DNA of 64,000 nt from Symbiodinium natans (Eukaryota; Sar; Dinophyceae; Suessiales; Symbiodiniaceae): NCBI GenBank assembly GCA_905221605.1, contig CAJNDS010002451.1:161501-225500 (forward strand). Reading direction: 5' to 3'. How positions within the stretch are numbered: the first letter of the stretch is position 1; every line of letters starts with the position of its first letter. Made by a program: the position numbers and the translations under genes. Positions 22,201 to 33,370 of this stretch are shown here, piece after piece. Below the pieces are notes generated by a model that did not search any database, was not told the DNA's origin, and saw nothing but the letters and a program-made list of their open reading frames with translations.

Positions 22201-22577
22201 CATTACACAGGCGATGTTTTGATATGACTGTTGCAGGAGGTGCGTGGGTCCTGGATTCTTGCCGTGTCGGACAGAGCGCTGCTCTCAGACCTCAGATCTT
22301 GGGCTGTTCTGTTGGGGACCGTGAACCCTGAGACCGCAATTCCGAAACCCTGAGCCGTAAATCGATGATCTTTGCTTGGTCTAGACAGAAGCCCAAACTT
22401 CTCTTGTGGCTCAGGGTCTGCTTGGCAAAAGGCCTGTGGCCAAGGCTTGTTCAAAGCAACAAAGGTCAAGTAGGTTGAAGAAGCAACATACTTAAAGTTG
22501 CACTCCCTTTATACAGTTGGGCAAAACCAATCTGGGACCCTTTATGTGAGAATTCTTCCCTGGTCCCCGAAACAAAT

Positions 22578-22598
22578 TTGGGGGGGGGGGGGGGGGGA
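22578..22598 (+). repeat. Poly-G run
   Basis: About 20 G residues directly before the AT-rich mitochondrial-like block. Confidence 0.9.
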
Positions 22599-22629
22599 AT
22601 GCTTTGCGTCTAGAACAGTATGATATTTG

Positions 22630-23092
22630 CGCAAAAGCCCCTAATTATTCTGTGTTCTTCTTTTTGGGGGTTTTCTAGTTTATGAAGCTCCATTTTTTAT
22701 TTCCTTCTTTTGAACATCTTTTCATTTATTATCTTGTCCAACTTTAGGGATGTGGCCTGGAGAGGCTTTCTATCTTCCAGATCCTTGTGAATTCATTTTT
22801 GCTAACACGCTTCTTTTATGTAGTGTTGCTGCATCTGTAGGAAATTGTTTAATTTGTTTTGAGATTCATCACAATATATCAGTTTATTCACTTTGTGGTC
22901 ATTCTCTGTATCTTCTCTTTTATTAGTTTGTAGATTCAAGAATTTCGTATTCTCGCATATTCAATTAATGATTCACTTTACAGTTGCCGTTTCTTTTTCT
23001 TACAACATTATACATTTCTTTCATCTAATTCTTGATCTTTTGCTTGTTTTTATTGTCTTCTTTTCTTGCGTTCACACCTTGCTGCCCCTTTA
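22630..23092 (+). pseudogene. cox3: cox3 NUMT (nuclear copy of mitochondrial cytochrome c oxidase subunit III)
   Basis: The block is strikingly AT-rich against its surroundings. Three frames pieced in order give conserved Cox3 segments: WPGEAFYLPDP...FANTLLLCSVAASVGN from 22753 (the W-P-P...NT-LL-S-x-x-V-S region), EFRILAYSINDSLYSCRFFF from about 22939 (aligning with the Y-x-x-x-F-x-I-S-D-x-I-Y-G-S-x-F-F segment) and IIHFFHLILDLLLVF from about 23005 (the G-x-H-x-x-H-x-x-x-G segment). Frame changes between segments and in-frame stops mean it cannot encode a working subunit. Dinoflagellate mtDNA encodes only cob, cox1 and cox3. Insertion in the nucleus is inferred from the context. A fragmentary mitochondrial contig is unlikely because the flanks are telomere-like. 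Confidence 0.6.
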
Positions 23093-23099
23093 GTTTTTT

Positions 23100-24160
23100 G
23101 GCCCGACACGTGTGCGCATGCTTCATCAAACGTGAGAGTGCTGTCTTGGATTTCCTGGTCGGCTGCATAACTTGTTATGGTGTGCACAGGCGGAGTATTA
23201 CAAAACTCTAGTCCCTAGGAAGCAGGAAAAAGATCTGCCAAAAAAAGTGTTTGGATGTGAGTACAAGGCTTACAGCAATTAAAAAATTAAAACCCATACC
23301 CAAAAACAATACAAAACAATAAAAAGCCTAAACATACTAGCTTTGCAGGACTCGTGGGAAAGCTGGGACACCGAGACCAAACATCAGGCCAAAAAACCAA
23401 TTCCCAAAAACCAAAAAAACCCAATACCAAAAAAGCCAAAAGAACCAATTTTCCGGGACTCTTGATTTGCAAGCTTATTTCCACAGCTTTCGCAGAGTCC
23501 CGATTTTGTTTTGTTGGGTGTTTTTTGGGCTTTTTAAGGAATAGGTTTTTCAGGGTTTATATTTTGTTCGTTTTGGTTGTCGGTGTTCCTGTTCTCCCAA
23601 GAGTCCTGCAAAATTTGAATGTTTGGGTTTTGCCTTTTTTCATCTTGTTTTTGTGGTTGTAGCATTTCTGGCCTGATTGCCAAAACCCAAAAACGCAGCG
23701 GCTGAGAAACCGCCGTGAACCCCCTAAACCCTAAGGCCTGAAGCCTTCCTTCCTGGGTTGAAGCCGGGGAAAGCCCTCAAGGCTTGAAGCCTTCAGGGTC
23801 TGAAACCTTTAGTTTTTCATAACCAGTAGCTACGCGAATGTGCGCGTTTGCAAGAGTCGTGTTCTGTGTGTCCTGAAGTGTGGGCACGGCAGCGATCAAC
23901 ATAAGACACGGATCCCTTACTACCCCCTCAGTACCTCCCACGTTAACTCAACCCCATAAGCACTGTAGGCCCTATAGGATCCACAAGCCCGGCATTGCCT
24001 TAAATCTTGCAAACCCCACAAACCCTACAAGCCCCCTCTATACCCTGTGAACTCTACAAAGCCCCTGCCTACAAGGCATATCCCCAAAGGTTCATGGAAT
24101 CCCAAATGCTCCCAAACTCGTCTTGAGTGTTGATGAGGCACACGGCACACCGCCCTACTT
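23100..24160. other. Spacer with imperfect palindrome
   Basis: 23343-23618 is a long imperfect inverted repeat. Its outer arms are TTTGCAGGACTCKTGGGA near 23343 and the complement near 23600. The rest has isolated CCCTAAA words and no recognised gene. Confidence 0.5.
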
Positions 24161-24167
24161 GGGGTTC

Positions 24168-24222
24168 AAGGTTCAAGGTTTAGGGTTTAGGGCTTAGGGT
24201 TTAGGGCTTAGGGTTTAGGGAC
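24168..24222 (+). repeat. (TTTAGGG)n/(CTTAGGG)n tract
   Basis: About seven G-strand units with alternating T/C variants. It lies just downstream of a minus-strand exon-like frame. Confidence 0.9.
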
Positions 24223-24224
24223 CT

Positions 24225-24375
24225 TCATAAAAAGAACCATAAAGTTCAAGCCTTAAGCCTGAAAGATTTGGCAAGGCTGGGTCTGGCACGCGCAGATCCT
24301 GGCCTTGGGCATCTTCTGCACTTGCCTTGGCTGCCTTCTTTGCCACCTTACCCGGCCCGCGCCGTTCAGGACCAG
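24225..24375 (-). CDS. Exon-like frame, Lys/Ala-rich (minus strand)
   Basis: On the minus strand the frame reads GPGKVAKKAAKASAEDAQGQ, then DLRVPDPALPNLSG, without stops. This is much more protein-like than the overlapping + frame. No family match. Boundaries are approximate. Confidence 0.35.
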
Positions 24376-24399
24376 AGCATCGGCATTAAGCAACTTTTG

Positions 24400-25260
24400 T
24401 CAGGATTGTGCCCTCAAAGCATCTTCAGGCGCACGCTGTGGTTAAGGGATCTTGGGGTCTCAAAATGTAGGCCCTGCACCCTAAGCCCTCAACTCCATCT
24501 GGGCACAACCCCTTGCGTGCTAACATGCTTTCCGTGGCTTTGCCCGGGCATTGAGTGGCTGAGTTCTGAGTTTCACCCAAAGCCCATCAGTGGACAGGTT
24601 TTTCGGGCTTAAGGTTTAGGGTTTCGTTTTTAGGGTCTATGGTTAGCTTATCAAGCAAACCATAATGTACTTATCCGCAAGGATTAACATGAGTAGTACA
24701 AAAGGATCACAATATTTCTTGTGTTAGCAAAACTTTGTTATGGATGGGTAATGATACTCATGATGAAAAAGGGTTTTACGTACATCAGAGGTAGCGGCGG
24801 TAGCAGAAACAGTAGGACAACTCCTAAGCACCAAACAAGGTATCCCTCCAGTTTTTGCTTTTTCCGGAATGCACAGGTATCGTGCATTTTGTGTTCGCAA
24901 AACGTTCGCACGCGTTCGCAAGCGTCCGAAAGCGTCCGCGGTGGCACGAATCGAGCTGTACTTTGTGGAGTCCAACGATTTGGCGCGCGTTTTGTCGCTT
25001 AGGCCTCTGAGGGTTTTTAGGGGTGCATCGTCTTCGTGACTGTCGTCACTTGTCGACTACGGTTGCTCGAAACGTGCACACAGTCACGAGGATGATGCAC
25101 CTGTCCTTTTAAGCTTCAGCCACGAGGATGAGGCACCTGGGGTTGCGCCTCGTAACTGTCGTCACTTTTAGGGTCTGTTTGTGGTTCGCATCTCAAAATG
25201 CAGACCGTCACGAGAATGAGGCCCGTGGTTGGCGCCATCCTCTTGCGGTTGTTTTTGCTT
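24400..25260. other. Spacer
   Basis: Repeated CACGAGGATGAKGCACCTG words at 25080-25220 and CGTTCGCAMGCGT words at 24900-24945. No gene recognised. Confidence 0.4.
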
Positions 25261-25279
25261 TCGCGTCTTCGGTGAATAT

Positions 25280-26062
25280 ACATGGTCTATGCAGTTGCTT
25301 TGCTTTTTGGTGCATCTTCGCTTACTGTGTGCGGCTGTTCTGCCTATTGGTGCGCCTTCGCTTTGCTTGCTGGCGTGTCTTCACTTCCTGTGCGGTTGTT
25401 TTGCTTAGTGGTGCGTCTTGCTTACTGTTACTATATGATCTATATGCAGGTGTTTTGCTTATTGGTGCGTCTTCGGGTACTATGTGCGGTTGTTCTGCTT
25501 AATGGGGTGTCTTCGCTTTGATTACTGTTTTGTCTTCACTTGCTCTGCGTTTGTTTGCTTGTTGGCGCGTCTTCGTGCACTATTTGCAGTTGTTTTGCAT
25601 AGTGGTGCGTCTTTGCTCTATATGCACTTGTTTTGCTTATTGTCGTCGCTTGTAATATGCGCGGTTGTTCTGCTTATTGTTGCGCCTTCGCTTACTATAT
25701 GATCTTTCTGCAGTTGTTGCTTACTGGTATGTCTTCACTTACTGTACGGTTGTTTTGCTTGTTGGCACGTCTTCGCTCTCTATATGCAGTTGTTTTGGTT
25801 AGTGGTATGTCTTCGCTCTATATGCTCTTGTTCTGCTTTTTGGCGCACTTCTCTTTTGACATGTGCGGTTGTTTTGGCTGGCCGGTGCGTCTTCGGCTAC
25901 TATACACGAGCTTATTGGTGCGTCTTCGCTTGCTTTGTGAGGTTGTTCTGCTCATTGGTGTGTCTTGCCTTTGCATACTGGTGTGTCTTCGCTTACTGTG
26001 TGGTTGTTTTGCTTTGTGGCGTGTCTTCGTTCACTATATGCAACTGTTTTGCTAAGTGGTGC
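25280..26062 (+). repeat. ~45-bp minisatellite (GTTGTTTTGCTTATTGGTGC consensus)
   Basis: About 16 imperfect units of the type TTGTTTTGCTTATTGGTGCGTCTTCG plus a CTTACTATATGC spacer. Long frames over it repeat VVLLxGxSSL and have no biological signal. Confidence 0.85.
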
Positions 26063-26180
26063 GGTGGGTGGGAACAGGACACAATAGGATATTCCGGTCA
26101 ATGCCACAGCCGATGTTCTTGTTTCCCGCTGCTTCTGTAGAAAATTCACGATGAAGCTTCGCAGCCTGTAGCAACAGACA

Positions 26181-26282
26181 AACCCTAAACCCTAAACCCT
26201 AAACCCTAAACCCTAAACCCTAAACCCTAAACCCTAAACCCTAAACCCTAAACCCTAAACCCTAAACCCTAAACCCTAAACC

Positions 26283-26314
<32 letters not shown>

Positions 26315-26432
26315 ACCCTAAACCCTAAACCCTAAACCCTAAACCCTAAACCCCAAACCCTGCACCCTAAACCCTAAACCCTAACCCCTAAACCCTAAAC
26401 CCGAAAACCCTAACCCCTAAACCCTAAACCCT
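26181..26432 (+). repeat. (CCCTAAA)n telomere-like tract with CCCTCAA block
   Basis: About 36 units. 26283-26316 is a homogeneous CCCTCAA block. It ends 38 bp before a splice-acceptor-like TTGTTGCAG. Confidence 0.97.
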
Positions 26433-26470
26433 TGTTTAGGGCTCCAGCAGGGCTAGCTGTTTTGTTGCAG

Positions 26471-26538
26471 GACAAGCGGAAGTCTACGGAGAAACAGGAG
26501 AAACAGTCTCCTCGCCTTGAGTCATCTAAGGAGTGGAA
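26471..26538 (+). CDS. Putative exon, Lys/Glu-rich
   Basis: Preceded by GCTGTTTTGTTGCAG (acceptor-like) and followed directly by GTTTAGGG (donor-like GT provided by the tract). The frame reads DKRKSTEKQEKQSPRLESSK, then EWK. Possibly the upstream exon of the gene at 26732-27190. The joining of the two exons was not resolved. Confidence 0.45.
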
Positions 26539-26565
26539 GTTTAGGGTTTAGGGTTTAGGGTTTAG
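26539..26565 (+). repeat. (TTTAGGG)n tract following exon
   Basis: Four G-strand units starting at the exon edge. GGAAG occurs at both borders of the tract (26535-26539 and about 26568). Confidence 0.9.
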
Positions 26566-26731
26566 AGGAAGACTGGCAGACTAGACACATCATTGAGGTG
26601 TGTGCACCTGCGTCCCTCTTTATGTAGGGTACCTAGGTTCTTCCGTTTTTCGTAGCAGAAGGCCAGGGTATTTGACTTTAGCTATCTTGTATACGTAGGT
26701 TTCTTCAAATACAGGGGTTTGTTTTGGGTAC

Positions 26732-27190
26732 ATGTTGACAAGACGTGAAAACGATAAATGGGTTTTTGGATCAAGGGCTGGACTTACGGCCTTGGGATTA
26801 GTTCGGCGCGCTCGGTTCCCTCAGAACGGAACGAACCAGCAAAGCCAACAAGCTTCGAGCTTTTCACGAGGGATGCTGCCAGGTCCCGACGTTCCCGACG
26901 GCGAGTGGTATGACTACGACATGGTGCAAGTTGTATTTGAGCAGATGCTGGAGCTGAAGAAGCTCCAGATGCAATGCGAGGACAAGGAAATCAACGAACC
27001 TGTATCCTTTTTGGGAATCATTTTTTTTCAAAATTTTTGTTTGTATAAAACCCAAGAGGATATTAAACAGACTGTTTTTATTAAGGTTCTAAGGGGACTC
27101 TAGGAACAAGTGAGCGAAGACGAGGGCGAGGACAAGTCTGGCCCCCCCAGCCCGCAGCTGCAGCGACACAGCGGCAGGATGTGCGATTGA
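26732..27190 (+). CDS. Hypothetical protein, two exons joined over a 102-bp intron (26732-27001 + 27104-27190)
   Basis: Exon 1 is 90 codons from the first ATG; the real 5' limit may instead be an acceptor near 26800. Its end reads WYDYDMVQVVFEQMLELKKL, then a charged helix to EINEP. GT follows at 27002. AG ends at 27102-27103, and the frame resumes in phase 0 as EQVSEDEGEDKSGPPSPQ, then a short tail and a stop at 27188-27190. The total is 118 residues. The protein has a Q/S-rich N-terminus, a mid helix and an acidic tail. No known domain. The intron shares its sequence with 35494-35593. This is the best supported ordinary gene fragment in the window. Confidence 0.55.
27002..27103 (+). repeat. 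Introner-like intron, copy 1
   Basis: 102 bp, GT...AG. Contains AAACCCAAGAGGATATTAAA and AGGTTCTAAGGGGA, both shared with 35494-35593. It includes in-frame stops, so removal is needed for the ORF to continue. Confidence 0.7.
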
Positions 27191-27232
27191 TTGGACGCCA
27201 CGCTTGGAAATCAACGTTCGACATAGCACATG

Positions 27233-27360
27233 GTTCCATACTGTTCTATACTGTTCTATAGGGTTCTATAATGTTGTAGAATGTTGTATCATGTTCTATA
27301 ATCTTCTATAAGGTTCTATAATGTTCTACAATGTTCTGGAATGTTCTATAATGTTCTACT
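27233..27360 (+). repeat. (TGTTCTATAA)n-type tandem array
   Basis: About ten units of ~11 bp, variants of ATGTTCTATA. It lies 40 bp after the stop of the 118-residue ORF. Confidence 0.9.
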
Positions 27361-28820
27361 TGAGTCTGATGGAAGACTGAAGCTGCGGACCTGCGCGTCC
27401 ATGGTGGACACAGGCACTGGCAAGTTGCCAGTTTCGTGCATTTTTGAGGAGAGGAAATCCATTCGTCTCCGTGGCCAAGGGTTTTGAGCAACACAGAAAA
27501 GAAGGGTGTTTCCAGAGATGTAACTTAACTGAGATCCAAATGGGGTTTTGTGACCCAAATCCAGCTGGACTGCCAGCACAAGCCAGGCTAGTAGAGGGCG
27601 TCGTCCCCGCGTTGCCGAGAATTTCAATGAGTAGTAGAAGATGCACCCCGCTAAACATAGTAGCACATCTCAGCACATAGAGCAGCTGTAGTACATGTAG
27701 TACAGGCGGCAGGAACCGCTGGAAGTCACTGAGGATGACGGTGGCCACGCTTTTTTTGGATTGTCCTATGCTCACGTCACGATGCATGAAGGCAGCGTGA
27801 GAGCGAGTCTTTGCGCGCGTCACGGTGCAACAATGCAGCGTGGAAGCGGCAGCGTGTATGATCTGCACTGGCATGTCTGCCGTGCCGAAAGTACTCCGAC
27901 TCCTAAACAGTGTGCTTGAAGTGCGACATACACTCAAAGCTTTCTGAGACTTAGCTGCATGTTTGTATGCTATACTTTCGGCATAAATGCTGGCATTCGC
28001 CAGCGAATCGCGTGCCAGTCGATGCATGGATAATAGCTATTCGTCTGCGTGGCCTTAACCGAAGCTTCCAATCAGGACAAGTGTAAGCCTAATTTCCTAA
28101 ACCCGACATCCTTGACCTGTTAGATAGAGATGATAATGCAGTGATGGTGTAGGGCTGTGAAGTTCAGGTGCCGGATCAAAGCCGCACTCCTGAAATTGTT
28201 AATGGATCCTATGCTCAGTGCCGACTCGTTGCAGTTGGAAAAATGTCGCCAAAGGTTTGTGCGCGTCCGCGTGTCGTCGCATCCACGCGTCCGTGTGGGT
28301 GTCTGCGCATGCGCGTCTGCGTGTGCGAGCGTCCTCTCGTGCGAAACCCTGCAGCTATATAGCGTGCATGAGGTGGCAACTACTAGGGGGCTAGATTTAA
28401 CATGTTGACTATGAGGATTCATTGTAGCTTCTTCCCTGGTTCCTGTAGGCTGTCATCTGGATAGCCTGCGGCTTCTGGATGAAACAGGAGCAGGTGACGT
28501 CTGGGTAAACATTGGATAAAAAGTGTGTATGGCCAAGCATCTGTGTGCATGTGCATCTTGGTATGGAGAAACGTAGTGAGGGACATTTAGAACGCCTTCC
28601 GGCAACTGTGGCTGATCAAACCCCTGGGTTGAGGTAACGACATGTGAAGACAGGAGCAGGAATGATGGAGAATGTTTGGGCGTTAGAACTGAGGACTTAG
28701 ACCCTATAAAGCCCATGATTTTCTGCAAAGACCTTTTCAACGTAACCCGGTAGACCCCCCCCCTTCCCCAACAAACACTTGGGTCATGATCCCAAAACGG
28801 TTGAAGTCTGGTGAGCTAGG
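27361..28820. other. Spacer with unassigned open frames
   Basis: A 223-aa minus frame spans 27356-28027 but has no domain. Others are shorter and overlapping. No repeat family recognised. Real exons cannot be excluded. Confidence 0.35.
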
Positions 28821-28824
28821 ATGC

Positions 28825-29286
28825 TCCCCGATAACCCCTTAAACTCTTAAACCCTTAAACCTTTGAACCCTTACATCCTTAGACCCTTACACCCTTCAAA
28901 CCCATAAAATCCTTAAAACCCTTAAAGCCCTTCAACCCCTTAAAACCCTTTAAGCCCTCAAAGCCCTTAAACCCTTACACCCCTAAACCCTTAAACCAAG
29001 GAATGCTTGAACCCTGGTTACAAACCCCAAGCCCCAAAATCCCCTACCCCCTAGAAACCTAATCCTCAAACCCTAAACCCGAAACCCTAAACCCTAAACC
29101 CTAAAGTCCTGCTGAGGGCTCGCTCCCAACACTTGAGAGCCCGAAGCTGTCCGAGCTTCGCGAGCGACCTGAGAGCACTGAACGTGCAGCACAGCCAAAG
29201 CTGGGGCTGCTGTAAACCCTAAACCCTAAACCCTAAACCCTAAACCCTAAACCCTAAACCCTAAACCCTAAACCCTTAAACCCAGG
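28825..29286 (+). repeat. (CCCTTAAA)n and (CCCTAAA)n tracts
   Basis: 28830-29000 is mainly the octamer variant ACCCTTAA; 29070-29105 and 29214-29280 are heptamer CCCTAAA. The 110-bp island between them (29106-29213) is GC-rich, without a clear frame. Confidence 0.9.
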
Positions 29287-29377
29287 TAAGGCCGACACTG
29301 GCCATCAAGGCGTTCGAGCATTTGAGTGTCAAAGGTAAAGACCCGTAACCCAAAACAATTTGCCGGTGCACCCTGCC

Positions 29378-29680
29378 CCCCCCCCCCCCCCCCCCCCCGA
29401 ACCCTTTTTTAAACTACTCCCAGACCGTTTCTAAGCTTTTTTCGGTCTTCTCCCAGACCTATTCGGGCCACTCCCAGGCCATTTCTGAGCTTATGTGGGC
29501 TACTATTTCGGAGCCTTGTTGGCTTCTCCCAGACCTCTTCTGAGTTTTTTTGGCCGTTTTGGGCTTCTCCCAAACCTTTTGGGGTTTCTCCAAGACCATC
29601 TCACTTCTCCCAAACCAGCTTTTTGGGCTTCTCCCAGACCATTTCGGAGCTTTGCCGGGCTCGTTTCTGCGCTGGCCCGC
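29378..29680 (+). repeat. Poly-C run and ~30-bp minisatellite (CTTCTCCCAGACC)
   Basis: A C run of about 20, then about ten imperfect units of the form GGCTTCTCCCAGACCATTTCGGAGC. The minus frame with G-R-S-P-K repeats is an artefact of it. Confidence 0.8.
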
Positions 29681-30171
29681 GGTACCCCAAGCCCAAACCG
29701 GTTTGTGTCGACGGTAACCGCTACGGCCGACGAGGGATGCCAAACGGTCGGGACGTTGGCCCGGTCGAGGGGCAGTGGCACCCCCACGGTAACCCAAACC
29801 AATATGTGAGACAAACAAGCACGCCCCGATTTTGATGATTCAGGGCTCCCCCCCACGACCTTTTCACAGGCTAGTTTTGGTGAAGGAAGCGCTGCCAAAA
29901 CTCCAACTCTTTGCATCTCTTTGCAGCCCTGCCCGCGCAAGGCTCAGATCGGGACAGGGCTGAAACAGCGTGTGCAGTAGCGTGTGCAGTGCTACATGCC
30001 CCCGCTGGAAACAACAAAACCAGAAGTTAGGAACTAAACCCGGAAAAACAAATCTGCAGGGTGGCTTCGGGTGAGCTTACCGCCACGCGATGTTGCGAGC
30101 GACCCGGGCAGAGGGGCCGGTTAGAAATAATAAGGTGAGGGCCCGGAGCCCAGCGAGCAACCCAGAAAGTA

Positions 30172-30410
30172 CCCTAAACCCTAAACCTTAAACCTTAAAC
30201 CCTAAACCCTAAACCCTGCGCCCTAAACCCTAAACCCTAAACCCTATAAACCCTAAACTGGGCTGTGCGTTTGACAGATGCCGGCTGCGGCCTCCAATGA
30301 GGTGAGGAAAGGTGAGGGAGGTGAGTCGGGTTGATAGGGTTTAGGGTTTAGGGTTTAGGGTTAGGGGTTTAGGGCTTGGGGTTTAGGGTTTAGGGTTTGG
30401 TTTAGGATTT
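30172..30410 (+). repeat. C-strand tract, short island, G-strand tract
   Basis: CCCTAAA at 30172-30258 and TTTAGGG at 30335-30410 bracket a 70-bp island with an acceptor-like TTTGACAG followed by an ATG frame (MPAAASNEVRKGEGGESG). Confidence 0.85.
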
Positions 30411-30427
30411 AACCTTTAAGCGCTTTC

Positions 30428-30530
30428 TGCCACTTGCCACTTGCCACTTGCCACTTGCCACTTGCCACTTGCCACTTGCCACTTGCCACTTGCCACTTGC
30501 CACTTGCCACTTGCCACTTGCCACTTGCCC
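30428..30530 (+). repeat. (CACTTGC)~14 heptamer array
   Basis: Pure heptamer CACTTGC, unrelated in sequence to TTTAGGG but of the same period. It ends in variants CCCATTTTCCCCACTTGCCCC. Confidence 0.97.
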
Positions 30531-30539
30531 CATTTTCCC

Positions 30540-31570
30540 CACTTGCCCCCTGGCCCTAGCCACAAGTCTGCCTCAAAGACAGCCCGGTTTGAGGCAGACT
30601 GGCGGTTGGGTCAGGGCCTGCTCCTCTTGCCGATAAAGCCATGGCAGCTATTTGGCATTGCCTTGATTCTTGGCGGTTCCCTGGTTGATTGGGGGGTTCT
30701 GTAGCACCCCTCTAAGTAGCTTGCTGTTCTGGTTCTTCCAGTTTTTTTGAGAACCGAAAAGAATCTATACCCTAAACCCCAGACCGCAACCCTAAACCCC
30801 GGAGTGGGGCAAGTGGGGCAAGTGTGGCAAGAGGGGCAATATCATCTTCCATTAAGGGACCAGAGCGAGTGGGCATGTGTCAGAAAGCAGTTGCTGCACG
30901 TCTACTGTTCATGCAGCAGCATACATCCCAAACCCTAAGCCCCACACGCAGGCCTCACACCATCCTGCACATATCAAGGGCTTGGGGCTTAGGGTTTTGG
31001 TCCAGCCCCGAGGCCTTAAACCCCGAACCCAAATTCGTAAACCCTAAACACCGGGTCCCCGCACATTGCTTGCTGCAGCCATCCCTTCAGTAACGCAGTG
31101 CGGTAGCCTCCGCTTTGCGATGGCCGCCCTTGCCAAGGCAATTTCTTGAGTTGCTTCAGGGTGCCTGGGTCCCACCGCCTGTGGGTTTAGGACTTAGGGT
31201 TTTGGGTTTCGGGTTTGGGACCCCCATCCCCTCCCTCAAGCCCCTCAAAACCTTAGAGCCTTTTGTTCTTTGTACTGCCGAGTTCAACGCCCTGACCCGC
31301 AGCCCCTCATCCTCCAACCTCCTTGTGGAGCCTGTTGCTTTTTCAGAGCAATAGGGAACCAAAGGAATCCGCATTTCTGCACCGTAAGTTCTGCCCAGAC
31401 CCCTCATGAGGAACCAGCAACCCCAAATTTTTGGGGTTTAGGTTTTAGGGGGCTTTTCAAGGATACGCCTGAGAGCCCACCGCCAGATCCTGGTCCTCCT
31501 GTTGACGGCCGCTGCAGCCGTCCAGAAAGAGGAGCTTGGGCCCTTGCCGCGATTGGACTTCGAGTTAGAG
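30540..31570. other. Spacer with scattered tract words
   Basis: GGGGCAAGTG words at 30800-30838 complement the heptamer array. Open frames near 30747-31093 and 31115-31575 are not recognisable. 31098-31151 reads QCGSLRFAMAALAKAIS and a stop after a CCCTTCAG acceptor-like site. Confidence 0.35.
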
Positions 31571-31576
31571 TTTAGG

Positions 31577-31704
31577 AACCCTAAACCCTAAACCCTAAAC
31601 CCTAAACCCTAAACCCCAAAACCCCAAACCCTAGACCCTAAACCCTAAACCCTAAACCCCAAAACCCCAAACCCTAGACCCTAAACCCTAGACCCTAAAC
31701 CCTG
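31577..31704 (+). repeat. (CCCTAAA)n tract
   Basis: Includes CCCCAAAA and CCCTAGA variants in repeated order, suggesting a duplicated higher-order unit. Confidence 0.95.
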
Positions 31705-32308
31705 ATGAAAAGGATTTTCGGCCCAAAGACCTTTTGCAATTTGGAGCCCAAGGGATGGGGTTGGCATGTTTTTTTTTTTTTTTTCTTTTTTCTCTTCCTT
31801 AAAATCAAAAGGGGAGATGAGCATATATACCAAATAGTAGGAGGCCTCAAGCAGTCCGTTTCGCTTGGGTTGAGCATCCAAGGCATTTCGGGTTTGGGGT
31901 TTGGGGTTTAGGGTTTAGGCGTTCAGGTTTTCCGACTCCCAGCACGTTCTGCAACAACCCCGAATCCCAGACTTAGAATGACCTTTCACATGGAAGCCTT
32001 CAGCCCCCTAAACCCTAAACCCTAAAGCCTAAACCCTAAACCCCAAACCCTAAACCCTGAACCCTAAACCCTGAACCCTGAACCCTGATCAAGTGTAAGT
32101 GGGTAAAGATGAGTCCTTGCTACCCATAGCCCCAGACCCTTTTGAACAGCCCTGGTATAGGGGTTCCCATATAAACCCCTAAACCCTAAACCCCAAAACC
32201 CTAACCCGAAACCCGAAACACCCCCAAGGAACCAAACCGGCGAGCCTTTTGATTCACAGTTGCTCTGGGACCTGAGTGCCAGTGGCTGCGGATCATTGAC
32301 TGAATCAC

Positions 32309-32433
32309 CTAAACCCTAAACCCTAAACCCTAAACCCTAAACCCTAAACCCTAAACCCTAAACCCTAAACCCTAAACCCTAAACCCTAAACCCTAAACCC
32401 TAAACCCTAAACCCTAAACCCTAAACCCTAAAC
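32309..32433 (+). repeat. (CCCTAAA)n tract
   Basis: 18 almost perfect units; left partner of the island at 32484-32580. Confidence 0.97.
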
Positions 32434-32483
32434 TCATTTAAGACCTGATTCTTTGCGGGCTGCACTAAACCCTCAACCCGCAG

Positions 32484-32580
32484 CCGCCGTGCACCACTAA
32501 GGCCAGAAAAGCGGTCATCCCTGGACTCCAAGGCAGCCACACACCCTACTCGGTTCTATGAACCAATAGGGTTTAGGGTT
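32484..32580 (+). CDS. Putative exon between C-strand and G-strand tracts
   Basis: Preceded by CCTCAACCCGCAG and followed by GTTTAGGG. The frame reads RRAPLRPEKRSSLDSKAATH, then PTRFYEPI, with no stop until inside the tract. No family match. Confidence 0.4.
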
Positions 32581-33370
32581 TAGGGTTTAGGGTTTAGGGT
32601 TTAGAGGTCGGTACCACGATGGGCGGGACCCTGAAACCCCAACGTTTTGGGAGGTAACGGCCGGAAAAAGTTTTTGGGAGTAGGCAATCGACTTGAGTTT
32701 AGGCCCACCACCTACATGGAATAGGTTAGGGCCGATTAGGGTGGTTTGGACGGGTGGGAGAAAGGTGTTAGATGGCCCTCCGCAATCTTGCCAGAGCTGC
32801 TCTTCGCACCTCAGGTTCCACCCTCGTCTGCATCCCAACCTTCACAGCATCTGCGCCATACTGCAGCAAACCCTAAACCCTTAAACCCGAAATCCCTTCA
32901 ACCCGAAACCCGTAAAACCCTCAGCCCTAAACAGCTGGTCAGCTCGCTTCTTTCTTGCAGCATGCCGTCCAAGTTTCGCCGGAAGTGAGAGTGCCCAGAC
33001 ATTGAGGCCCTGAGCCCTAGACCCTCAAACCGTGTAGAGCTTGCTTGCAGGGTTAATAGGGTTCAGGCCTTAAAACATCCTAAAATTTAAGCCCTAAACC
33101 TTAGGGGATGCGACCCTCCCTGTGGCAGGCGGGCAGCAACAAAATCACGCCCTTCGGTCGGGACTGCCCTGCCCGTGTAGGTTAGCCTGCCCCATGAGGC
33201 CTAGCAGGTTCTGCAACATACGGTTTAGGGTTTAGGGTGTTCTGGGGGCGGAGTTTGTGTTCGACCTGCTGTTCGAATGAGGGCTGCTGACTTGTGCGGT
33301 TTCGGTCTGCAGGTCTATCGAGACCTTCAAACTTCAAATTGCAATGAATGAATCACAGCAGCCTATATTT

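Noticed and set aside
27356-28027. 223-aa minus-strand gene
   Set aside because: No domain, and frames on the other strand are comparably open; kept only as a spacer remark.
30428-30530. CRISPR array
   Set aside because: Contiguous 7-bp repeats without spacers, in a eukaryotic context.
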